Of a DNA stretch of 64,000 bases, positions 17,445 through 24,786 are shown piece by piece. The translations under genes were made by a program, and so were the position numbers. Source of the DNA: JBGQOG01 sp052113705 (GTDB lineage Bacteria; Pseudomonadota; Alphaproteobacteria; Rhodobacterales; Rhodobacteraceae). Position 1 is the first letter of the stretch; the number at the start of each line of letters is the position of its first letter. Location of the stretch: NCBI RefSeq assembly GCF_052113705.1, contig NZ_JBGQOG010000003.1, positions 1-64,000 of the forward strand, given 5' to 3'. Under the pieces are notes generated by a model. It had not been told where the DNA came from. It ran no database searches and saw only the letters and a program-made list of their open reading frames with translations.

Positions 17445-19274
17445 TTAACCTCCCAGCCCTTCGGCAAGATTTGTACGGGTGAGTTTTTGCGTGGCGAGCG
17501 TGCCGAAATAGGCCACCGCCGCGATGATCAGCACGACCGCATTGGCCGCCTGGGTGTAGTGATAATCGACCAGCCGCAGCGAAAAGGTGGTCAGCACATC
17601 GGTGCTGGGCACGGCGAGCATCACGAAGAGGCTGAGGCCCTTGATGCCCGAGATGAAGGGCAGAAGCACGCCGGTGACCAGCGACCCTTTCTGGATCGGG
17701 ATCACGATCCGCATCATCCGCCGCAACCAGCCCGCGCCAGAGATCTGGGCGGCTTCCTCGGGTTCCTTGCCCAGCTGCATCATCGCCGAGATCCCGGCCC
17801 GCGAGGCATAGGGCATCTGCTCGGCCATCAGCGCCAGCATCAGGATGGCCACCGTGCCGTACAGCGCCGGGATCGGGCCGCGCTGCACCGCAAAGAGCGA
17901 GAGATAGGCGGCGGCAAAGGCGATGCCCGGCACCAGATAGGGCAGGAAGGTGATCTGGCGCAGATAGCCCGACAGCGCCGGAACCGGGGTGCGCACCACC
18001 ACATAGCCCACGAGCAGCCCCAGAAGACCCGAGCAGAGCGAGGCAGAGCCCACGATCCAGAGCGTATTCCAGGCGGCATTCCACAGATCGGGCGACAGGA
18101 GCACCCCAGTGCGCAGCGCCACCGTGTCCAGATCGGTGCCGATCCAATATTGCAGCGTGAAATTGTCGATATTGAACCGTGCAGGCACTTTCATCACCGT
18201 CGAGAGCGCGAGCGTCAGCACCGGCAATCCGACGCTGAACAGGAACATCATCCCGGCAAATCCGGTTGCGGGCAGACGCCAGCGCCGCAGCCGCACGTTC
18301 TTGTTCATCGCGCCTTTCGAGCCAACGGTGACAAAGCGCCGGGCTTCGCGCACCAGATAGGTGTCGATCAGCAGGGTCAACACGCCCATCAGCATGATCG
18401 CCCCCGCCAGCACCCCCGCCACGCCAGTCTGACGCGAGGCGATATTGCGGTAGAGCGAGGTGGCCAGAACGTCGAATTTCACCGGCAGTCCAAGGACATA
18501 GGCCACACCAAACTCGCCCAGACATTTCGCGAAAATCAGCACCACTGCCGACAAGAGCGCGGGCCGCATCAGGGGCAGCACCACCTGCCGCGCGATCGTC
18601 CAGCCCGAGGCCCCCAGAATGCGCGCGGAATCTTCCAACTGGCTGTCAAAGCGGCGCAGGCCATTGCCGAAGAGCAGGATGATGAAGGGCGTGTAATGCA
18701 GCGCCAGAATGATGGTGATCGGCACCTGCCCATAGGACAGCCAATCGGGCGGGGTAAAGCCGAGCGCCTCGAACCAGCCCTGCTGACCACCGATGGTGCG
18801 GTTGCGAAACAGCGTGGTCCAGGCCAGCGCAAAGGTCCAGGCGGGCAGCATATAGGGCACGATCAGCGCCGTGGCGAACCAGCGGCGCCCGAACATGTCG
18901 GTGCGGCTCAGCAGCCAGGCCAGCGGCGTCCCGATGCAGAATGAAATCACGATGGCGCCGAAAGCCACCGACAGGGTGTTCAGCAAGGGCTGCCAGAACA
19001 GGTCCCGCGAGATCGGCGACAGGAAGGTCCGGGTGAGATAATAGAGCGTGCCTCCGCCCACCTCGCCGCCGATGCGGCGGGTATCGCCGAACTGGATCTG
19101 CCCGGCATCGGTCAGGATCGACAGGATCGGCACCACGATCAGATAGGTGAACAGCAAGGCCATCACGATGCCAATCAGCGTCGTCGGTTCGTGCATCGCC
19201 AGCCGGTAACGGTATTTCAGGCGCATCCGCCAGCCCTTGGCCGCGCGGCCGCCCATGTCATGCTGCATGGTCAT
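17445..19274 (-). CDS. Fused double-domain ABC permease
   Basis: This inner-membrane permease of about 609 residues has two binding-protein-dependent domains. Their EAA loops are EDSARILGASGWTIARQV (about 225) and EEAAQISGAGWLRRMM (about 520). It lacks the long N-terminal extension of the 2295-4505 permease and differs widely in sequence, so the two importers are not a recent duplication. The start is uncertain: ATG 19274 has GGAG ten bases upstream, and 19298 and 19268 are alternatives. It is the first gene of a six-gene operon, 143 bp downstream of operator site 5. Confidence 0.85.
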   Translation of the reverse strand: MTMQHDMGGRAAKGWRMRLKYRYRLAMHEPTTLIGIVMALLFTYLIVVPILSILTDAGQIQFGDTRRIGGEVGGGTLYYLTRTFLSPISRDLFWQPLLNTLSVAFGAIVISFCIGTPLAWLLSRTDMFGRRWFATALIVPYMLPAWTFALAWTTLFRNRTIGGQQGWFEALGFTPPDWLSYGQVPITIILALHYTPFIILLFGNGLRRFDSQLEDSARILGASGWTIARQVVLPLMRPALLSAVVLIFAKCLGEFGVAYVLGLPVKFDVLATSLYRNIASRQTGVAGVLAGAIMLMGVLTLLIDTYLVREARRFVTVGSKGAMNKNVRLRRWRLPATGFAGMMFLFSVGLPVLTLALSTVMKVPARFNIDNFTLQYWIGTDLDTVALRTGVLLSPDLWNAAWNTLWIVGSASLCSGLLGLLVGYVVVRTPVPALSGYLRQITFLPYLVPGIAFAAAYLSLFAVQRGPIPALYGTVAILMLALMAEQMPYASRAGISAMMQLGKEPEEAAQISGAGWLRRMMRIVIPIQKGSLVTGVLLPFISGIKGLSLFVMLAVPSTDVLTTFSLRLVDYHYTQAANAVVLIIAAVAYFGTLATQKLTRTNLAEGLGG

Positions 19275-19843
19275 CTGGCGACCACTCCGCATCTGCAATC
19301 AGCGCCGAAAAATTCGGTTTTCATTTCTCTTCCCTCCGTCGCAATGGCCCGACCGTGGTCGCTCCCTGGCCATTCACCCCAGACACTCAACCAGGGTCCG
19401 GGCGATATGCAGAGCGTTGCACAGCATTGCATCATCTTGCAAACATTTAATTTGAGTCAGCATCATTTTTGTTCATTACCTCAATTTATCAAAGATATTT
19501 CTCGAACTAGTTTCCAGAAATGGGGTGCAAGCGCGTTCAAAATGCCCCGAATCTGCCCCTTGACCTGCACGCGGTTTCAGCCCCGACTCGCGCGGCAAAC
19601 AAAGACACGGCAAGCAGAGGCGCACCCGGATGACCGGCACCTCAGGGGAAAGGAACGGTGCCTTGTGCAGGGCCGACGCCTCCGGCGCGGGCAACAGCCC
19701 CGCCCGGGCGCCAGCATGGCCCATCCGGGCGGGGCGGTCCTGTCTGCGTCCATGCCACGGGCGGCCCAGCCGCGCCGCGCGTTTACAAGCGGACCCCGGC
19801 GGCGTATCCGCTGCAATGGCCATCTTTGCTGCCGGGGGTCTTC
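19275..19843. promoter_or_regulatory. Divergent intergenic region between the ABC operon and a LysR gene
   Basis: These 569 bp hold no convincing gene. The middle (about 19410-19515) is AT-rich and carries operator site 5. Just next to it is a CAAA-N7-TTTG element (19440-19454) of the LysR T-N11-A shape, which could equally be chance in AT-rich DNA. The right part (19560-19840) is GC-rich leader sequence with no motif I recognise. Confidence 0.6.
19417..19432. promoter_or_regulatory. LacI-type operator, site 5 (TTGCACAGCATTGCAT)
   Basis: The first 15 bases are identical to sites 1 and 2, which are 13.8 and 12.0 kb away. It lies upstream of the permease, ATPase, three receptors, phosphatase operon, so both importers would answer to the same repressor. 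Confidence 0.75.
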
Positions 19844-20791
19844 ATGCGTTTCACCTTGCGCCAGATCGAATATTTCGTCGCCACGGCCGAAGCCGGCTCG
19901 ATCACGCTGGCGGCGGAGCGGATCAATATCTCCCAGCCCTCGATATCGACCGCCATTTCGCAACTCGAAGCTGAACTCGGCACGCAACTGTTCTTGCGCC
20001 GTCACGCTCAGGGCCTGTCGTTGACGCCGGTGGGCCGTGCGCTGCTGATTGAGGCCAAGCAGCTGCTGGACACCGCGCAGCGGCTTTATCAAACCGTCTC
20101 CGAAGCCGCCGAGAGCATACGCGGCACGCTGGCTCTGGGCTGTCTGGTGACCTTTGCGCCGATGGTCTTGCCGCAGATCGCACATGGTTTCGCAACCGAA
20201 TTCTCCGGGGTCAAAGTCCTGCCCGAGGTGGCGGATCAGGAGGTTTTGCTGCGCAAACTGGAGCGCGCGGAACTGGACATCGCGCTCAGCTATGATTTGC
20301 AAGTGCCGGAGGGATTTGATTTTACGCCGCTGGCAGCGCTGCCGCCCTATGCGATGGTTGGCCACAGCGATCCGCTGGCGGCACACACGGCCGTCACGCT
20401 GGAGGAATTGGCCGGGCGGGAGATGATCCTATTGGATCTGCCGCTGTCGCGGGATTATTTCATGGGGCTCTTTGCCCGCGCAGGGCTCACCCCCAAAATC
20501 TCCGGGCGCTTTCACCAGCAAGAGGTGATCCGCACCATGGTTGCCAATGGCTTTGGCTACACGATCGCCAACATTCGCCCGCGCTCCGACGTTGCGCTGG
20601 ATGGGCGCGGGGTGGTGAAATTGCGGATCGCGGGCCCGCAGCAGCCGATGCGGCTCGGGTTGCTGCGCGTCGCGCGGCAACATCCCACCCGGCTGGTGCA
20701 AACCTTTATGGACCACGCCGCCAGCATGATCTCGGACAGCTATATTCCGGGCATGGAGACACCCGATCCGGCGCCGGAAAGGCTTGGCTAG
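19844..20791 (+). CDS. LysR-family transcriptional regulator
   Basis: This 315-residue regulator has an N-terminal winged helix (MRFTLRQIEYFVATAEAGSI, then AERINISQPSISTAISQLEAELGTQLF) and a LysR substrate-binding domain from about 90. ATG 19844 is chosen because the LysR fold begins exactly there and GGGGG precedes it. It is divergent from the three-receptor ABC operon and convergent with the DUF1028/RidA/monooxygenase operon, so its target is ambiguous. By the usual LysR rule it would act on the divergent operon. Confidence 0.87.
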   Translation: MRFTLRQIEYFVATAEAGSITLAAERINISQPSISTAISQLEAELGTQLFLRRHAQGLSLTPVGRALLIEAKQLLDTAQRLYQTVSEAAESIRGTLALGCLVTFAPMVLPQIAHGFATEFSGVKVLPEVADQEVLLRKLERAELDIALSYDLQVPEGFDFTPLAALPPYAMVGHSDPLAAHTAVTLEELAGREMILLDLPLSRDYFMGLFARAGLTPKISGRFHQQEVIRTMVANGFGYTIANIRPRSDVALDGRGVVKLRIAGPQQPMRLGLLRVARQHPTRLVQTFMDHAASMISDSYIPGMETPDPAPERLG

Positions 20792-20870
20792 CTCCCGGGC
20801 CCGCGGCGCGCGTTGCGCCCTCCTCTCGGCACGGCACCGCGATTTTGCGCCGGACGATAATCCGCAATGA

Positions 20871-20896
20871 GCGGGGGCACAGCACAGAGCCCCCGC
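20871..20896. terminator. Possible bidirectional hairpin between convergent genes
   Basis: GCGGGGGC (20871-20878) pairs with GCCCCCGC (20889-20896) in the 217-bp gap between the LysR gene and the convergent DUF1028 gene. No U tract is visible on either strand. Confidence 0.35.
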
Positions 20897-21008
20897 CCCG
20901 GACGGCCGGAGTATGGTTGCACCACGGGCCCGCCCCGCGCCCACACAGGGCCTCGCCCTGGATCCGGCGCAGCGCCTTTTACCGCACGGCCCTGATCACG
21001 GCTTATCC

Positions 21009-21683
21009 CTACGCGTCTCCGGGAACGCCGTAGCTGGGCGCAGCGCGCGGATCGAGCGCGCGCTGAACATAGGCGTCCGATTGCGGCGCATAGACATCCC
21101 AGGCAAGGCTGAGTGCGGCAACCGGGCAATCTTCGGTCCAGTCACAGCGCAAATCAACCAGAGGCCAGCTGTGCCGATCAACCACCTTCAGCCCCGCAGA
21201 ATGCACCGGCCCCGCCTCGCCGCCAGCCGCCAGCCCCGCCTGCAAAGCGGCCATCAGGCGGGCGGCCAGATGCCCGCTTGCGGCGGCAAAGCCCGCAACC
21301 ATCGCTTGCGGCACCCCGGCATGCGCCAGAAGATTGCCGCCTGCGGCGCAGTCCTGCCCTTCGGCCTCTGCCCAGACACCCAGGGCATTGGGCCCCGAAT
21401 GGATGCAGGTTGACCCCAAAGCGTCAATGGCCAACACCTGACGATATTCAACATATGCCGCACGCCGCCGCAGGATCGCCATCGCCTCGGCGGCCGTCGC
21501 GCCCCTCTCCATCAGATCCAGCGCCAAAGGTCCGAGACGGGGGTCGGTGACATTCTGCGTGGCCACCGCGCCCACCCCGGCACGGGCGAACGCACAGCGC
21601 GCCGCCACCGCCGGGGAGGATGAGGAAATCACCACCCCGAACATGCCCGTCCGGGCGCACCGCGCGACAAGGGAAAATGTCAT
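21009..21683 (-). CDS. DUF1028 family protein (Ntn-hydrolase-like)
   Basis: This 224-residue protein matches the DUF1028 pattern: MTFSLVARCARTGMFGVVISSSSPAV at the start, GVGAVATQNVTDPRLGPLALDLM, then GxGxNLLA and a WxLVDLRCDW segment. The fold is thought to be Ntn-hydrolase-like, and no general activity is established. It follows the RidA gene by four bases in an operon with a flavin monooxygenase, a pairing that suggests a role in hydrolysing an amide or unstable intermediate. The short C-terminal tail after ALDPRAA is typical. Confidence 0.82.
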   Translation of the reverse strand: MTFSLVARCARTGMFGVVISSSSPAVAARCAFARAGVGAVATQNVTDPRLGPLALDLMERGATAAEAMAILRRRAAYVEYRQVLAIDALGSTCIHSGPNALGVWAEAEGQDCAAGGNLLAHAGVPQAMVAGFAAASGHLAARLMAALQAGLAAGGEAGPVHSAGLKVVDRHSWPLVDLRCDWTEDCPVAALSLAWDVYAPQSDAYVQRALDPRAAPSYGVPGDA

Positions 21684-21687
21684 GGGG

Positions 21688-22104
21688 TCACTCCGGGATC
21701 ACGGCGGTTCCGTCGATTTCCACCAGCCATTCCGGCCGCGCCAAAGCCTGAACCACCAGCCCCGTCGAGACCGGATGCACGCCTTTGATATATTCGCCCA
21801 TGGTGCGATAGACCGCCTCGCGGTGGCGCACGTCGGTGATATAGACCACAACCTTCACCAGATGCTCCATCCTGCCGCCAGCTTCTTCGATCAGCTGGCG
21901 GATGTTTTGCATCACCTTATGGGTCTGTTCGACCGGATCGTGGCTGTCGATGTTCTTGGCGTCATCCAGATTCTGCGGGCATTGGCCGCGCAGCCAGACG
22001 ATCTTGCCGCCCTGTGTCACCACCGCCTGGCACAGATCATTGTCCAGATTCTGCTCGGGGTAGGTCTCTTTGGTGTTAAAGGTGCGGATGCGGGTATGGG
22101 CCAT
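21688..22104 (-). CDS. RidA family protein (reactive imine/enamine deaminase type)
   Basis: This 138-residue member of the YjgF/RidA family has QAVVTQGGKIVWLRGQCPQN near 30 and KVVVYITDVRHREAVY near 87. A region where RidA proteins carry the catalytic arginine (here ITDVRH, Arg at about 95) is present. Archetypal RidA hydrolyses 2-aminoacrylate and related imines. ATG 22104 follows AGGAGA. The gene starts inside the 3' end of the monooxygenase gene (29-bp overlap), so coupling is likely. In this operon it probably clears an imine made by the oxygenase or an associated oxidase. Confidence 0.85.
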   Translation of the reverse strand: MAHTRIRTFNTKETYPEQNLDNDLCQAVVTQGGKIVWLRGQCPQNLDDAKNIDSHDPVEQTHKVMQNIRQLIEEAGGRMEHLVKVVVYITDVRHREAVYRTMGEYIKGVHPVSTGLVVQALARPEWLVEIDGTAVIPE

Positions 22105-23410
22105 CGGGATCTCCTGCGGCGGCATGGATTGCACTCTCGGGCGCGGCCTGCCGGGCGCGCGCGGATTGATCGTAGGCGGTGTAGCGGCCCTGCGTCACGA
22201 TCTGATCGGCCACATGCCGTGCATCATACCAGACCCCCCAGATAAAACTGGAGCCCCGCCGCGACTGCCAGGGCAGGCCGAGGAAATAGATCCCCGGTTC
22301 CTTCGACACGCCGCGCTGATGCACGGGCTTTCCGGCCGCGTCGAACGCATCGACCTCAAGCCAGCTGTAGTCCCGCTCAAACCCGACCGCCCAGATGACG
22401 GTGCCGATCCCCGCCGCCCGCAGGTCCAGATCCCGGACGGGACGGCTGACACATTCGGGGTCTGCGATGATGACATGGGCCTCGGGCTCGGGGGGCAAGT
22501 CCAACCCGTGGCGCGCGATATAGGCATCCGCCTCGCGCAGCAACGACAGGTAATTGGCATCACCCCGGTCCAGATTGCGCGCGAGGTCATCCGCAAAGGC
22601 CATATGGCCGTTCTGATAGGCCCCGGACCGGCCGACCAGCGTGATCCCCTCGCCCGCCAGGCGGCGGAAATCAATCGTGCGGCCGCCTTGGGCGCCACTG
22701 ACCGCAATCGTCACATGCTCGGCCCCGGCGGCGGGCGTCTGCAGGTCCCATTTGCCAAGGACCCCCAGCCACCAGACGAAATCACGGCCCCGATAGCTGC
22801 GCGGCGGGCGATCATGCGGACCCACGGCCAGATAGACCTTGCGTCCGGCCTGATTGAGTTCATCGGCGATCTGCACGCCCGACGAACCGGCACCAACCAC
22901 CAACACGCCCCCGTCGGGAAGCTGATCAGGGTTTCGGTACTGGCTTGAATGCAGCTGCAAGAACCCCGCATCGGCGGGAATGACCTGCGGGATCAGCGGT
23001 TTTTGAAAGGCCCCGGTGGCCACGACCACATTGTCTGCCTCATAGAGGCCGTCGGTGGTGTCGATGCGAAAGCCGCGCCCTCCCGGCCCGCGTTCAACTT
23101 TCAGCACCTCGACACCGCAGCGCACGGGCGCCTTGATCTGCGCCGCATAGGCCTCGAAATAATCAGCAACCTTGTCTTTCGCGACGAAAGCATCGGGATC
23201 CGTGTCCGGAAACGCCAACCCCGGAAAACGGTCGTGCCACGCCGGACCATTGGCCACCAGTGAATCCCAGCGATGGCTCCGCCAGGCTTCGGCAATCCGC
23301 GCCTTTTCAAGCACCAGATGCGGGAGTTGCACCGCGCTCAAATGCTCGCTCATCGCGATACCGGCCTGTCCGGCCCCCACAATCAGCGTGTGTATCTTGC
23401 GTGCAGCCAT
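22076..23410 (-). CDS. Flavin-dependent monooxygenase (FMO/CzcO-like)
   Basis: This 444-residue enzyme has two Rossmann motifs: an FAD site at the N terminus (LIVGAGQAGIAMSEHL, about 8-23) and an NADPH site in the middle (VVGAGSSGVQIADEL, about 172-186). It also has the ATG motif VVVATGAF. These are features of class B monooxygenases that oxygenate N or S atoms or perform Baeyer-Villiger reactions. It is the first gene of an operon with RidA and DUF1028. N-oxygenation followed by imine hydrolysis would make sense of the trio, but the substrate is not evident. ATG 23410 begins the FAD fold, and the upstream extension is GC-rich leader. Confidence 0.83.
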   Translation of the reverse strand: MAARKIHTLIVGAGQAGIAMSEHLSAVQLPHLVLEKARIAEAWRSHRWDSLVANGPAWHDRFPGLAFPDTDPDAFVAKDKVADYFEAYAAQIKAPVRCGVEVLKVERGPGGRGFRIDTTDGLYEADNVVVATGAFQKPLIPQVIPADAGFLQLHSSQYRNPDQLPDGGVLVVGAGSSGVQIADELNQAGRKVYLAVGPHDRPPRSYRGRDFVWWLGVLGKWDLQTPAAGAEHVTIAVSGAQGGRTIDFRRLAGEGITLVGRSGAYQNGHMAFADDLARNLDRGDANYLSLLREADAYIARHGLDLPPEPEAHVIIADPECVSRPVRDLDLRAAGIGTVIWAVGFERDYSWLEVDAFDAAGKPVHQRGVSKEPGIYFLGLPWQSRRGSSFIWGVWYDARHVADQIVTQGRYTAYDQSARARQAAPESAIHAAAGDPDGPYPHPHL

Positions 23411-23500
23411 ATCCGGGACCCTCAAATCAATGTCGGCCTCAGGGGCTGACGTTGCGCGGTTCAAATGGTGTAGCCGCAACTTCGCTTTGGCAAAATTACG

Positions 23501-23544
23501 AAAAAGCGCGGCACTGCTTCGGATTTTCCTAAGCAGTGCCGCGC
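23501..23544 (-). terminator. Strong rho-independent terminator after the RraA-like gene
   Basis: A perfect 14-bp stem (23531-23544 with 23506-23519) around an eleven-base loop is followed, reading leftwards, by five T residues (23505-23501). It lies between the RraA-family gene (ends 23695) and the monooxygenase start (23410), so the two are separate transcripts or are linked by an attenuator. Confidence 0.85.
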
Positions 23545-23694
23545 ATGATGACCCTCGGAATCGGTCCGGGCGCAAAGCGACCCCGGGCGGTTCCCCGCAT
23601 GGATCAGCGCCTGACGCAGGCGGGGGCCATGGCCGGGCGCCGCGCGTTTTGCGCCTTGAGATATGCCGTGTTCCCTGTTGGGTGGGGTGGTTGA

Positions 23695-24339
23695 TCAGCG
23701 CTGTCCACGGCCGCGGCGTGCAGTGACGGGCATTTTTTGGTCGGTGATCTCGGCCAGCGTTTCCCCCGCCTGCAGCCGGCGAATGGTCGCCAGCTCGTCT
23801 TGCTGCATCTGCCGGGCGGTTCCGGCATGTTGCGCGGCCGTGGCGGGGTCCAGCACCACCACGCCATTGTCATCGGCCAGAATGATATCCCCCGCCGCCA
23901 CCGTCACGCCGCCGCAGGAAATCAGGCCGTTCACCTCACCGCCCATGCCGCGCAGACGGGTGGTCAGCGGCGAACGTCCCCGGCACCAGACCGGAAAGCC
24001 CAGCCGCAGGATCTCGGGGCGGTCGGTGATCAGACCGTCGATCACCACACCCGCCACCCCGCGCGCCATCGCGGCATGGGTCAGCACCGCCCCCCAGCAG
24101 GCATGGCGGATCTCGCCGCAGCGGTCGACCACGATCACCTGACCCGCGTCGGCCGTTGAGACGGCAGCCACCAGCGCCGCCCCGTCATTGCCCGGCACCC
24201 GCACGGTCATCGCAGGCCCCAAAAGCTGCGCACCCGGCTGGAGGGCCTGGATCGATGGGGCCATAAAGCCCTCTGACAGAAAATGCCCCAACGTCGCCGT
24301 CTTGATCCCCGCCAGATCCGCTTCGCGTTCCGTCGTCAT
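23695..24339 (-). CDS. RraA family protein (HMG/CHA aldolase-like)
   Basis: This 214-residue protein has the RraA/4-hydroxy-4-methyl-2-oxoglutarate aldolase fold: AMTVRVPGNDG near 43, GEIRHACWGAVLTHAAMARG at 75-94 and GVVIDGLITDRPEI at 97-110. In active aldolases the last motif normally reads DGxxRD. Here Arg is replaced by Thr105 while Asp106 is kept. That argues against standard aldolase chemistry, and many such paralogues have other or unknown roles. ATG 24339 is preceded by AGGGGGG. A LysR-type box (24398-24412) sits 59 bp upstream and a strong terminator follows, so it is a monocistronic unit. Confidence 0.8.
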   Translation of the reverse strand: MTTEREADLAGIKTATLGHFLSEGFMAPSIQALQPGAQLLGPAMTVRVPGNDGAALVAAVSTADAGQVIVVDRCGEIRHACWGAVLTHAAMARGVAGVVIDGLITDRPEILRLGFPVWCRGRSPLTTRLRGMGGEVNGLISCGGVTVAAGDIILADDNGVVVLDPATAAQHAGTARQMQQDELATIRRLQAGETLAEITDQKMPVTARRGRGQR

Positions 24340-24397
24340 AGCGCCCCCCTGCCTCATCTGCTGCCCCCATCAAGGCGCGCAAGGGGGAGCGGGTCAA

Positions 24398-24412
24398 ATA
24401 GGCGCAGGCTAT
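24398..24412. promoter_or_regulatory. LysR-type box ATAG-N7-CTAT (RraA-like gene)
   Basis: ATAGGCGCAGGCTAT fits the LysR T-N11-A consensus, and its arms extend to AATAG/CTATT. A second copy of the same pattern stands before the TRAP operon at 31125-31139. Confidence 0.6.
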
Positions 24413-24670
24413 TGCTTCGATTGCGAAAGCGGCACGAAAGCCCGGCCCGCAGCAGGCGGTGACCATGCATGCCACCCGGCCCTCGCGCAGCACCTGCCGC
24501 GCCGGACCGCAAGCGGGCGGATGTCCGGGCGCGATACGGCCCACACAGAGGGGCTCATCGCGGCACATCACCCCTGGTTGCCCGCCGGGCGATCTTCTGC
24601 CACAGCCGGACCGTGGCAGCGGCCCGTCGCGCAGACCACCCGAAACTTTACCGCGGCTTTTATGCGATTG

Positions 24671-24685
24671 ATTGCTTTTCCCTAT
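24671..24685. promoter_or_regulatory. LysR-type box ATTG-N7-CTAT (autoregulatory candidate)
   Basis: ATTGCTTTTCCCTAT is one mismatch from the perfect box and is placed 102 bp upstream of the LysR start, a usual autoregulation position. Confidence 0.45.
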
Positions 24686-24786
24686 GGTTCACGCTTTGCT
24701 CGGCGTTGCTGTCGGGGGCCACAATGTGGGACAGCTGGCACCATCCCTGACCGCCTTGCCTCCCCTGCGAAAGGAACCCGTCCCGG

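Larger units (their letters stand above)
24340..24786. promoter_or_regulatory. Divergent regulatory region between the RraA-like and LysR genes
   Basis: These 447 bp hold no gene that I can support. They contain two boxes of the form ATAG-N7-CTAT: a perfect one at 24398-24412 near the RraA-like start, and ATTG-N7-CTAT at 24671-24685 about 100 bp before the LysR start. The middle is GC-rich with no recognisable element. Confidence 0.6.

Noticed and set aside
19440..19454. LysR box CAAA-N7-TTTG for the first LysR gene
   Set aside because: It is of the right shape and place but lies in AT-rich DNA, where such patterns arise by chance. No second copy was found, so it is mentioned only within the intergenic entry.
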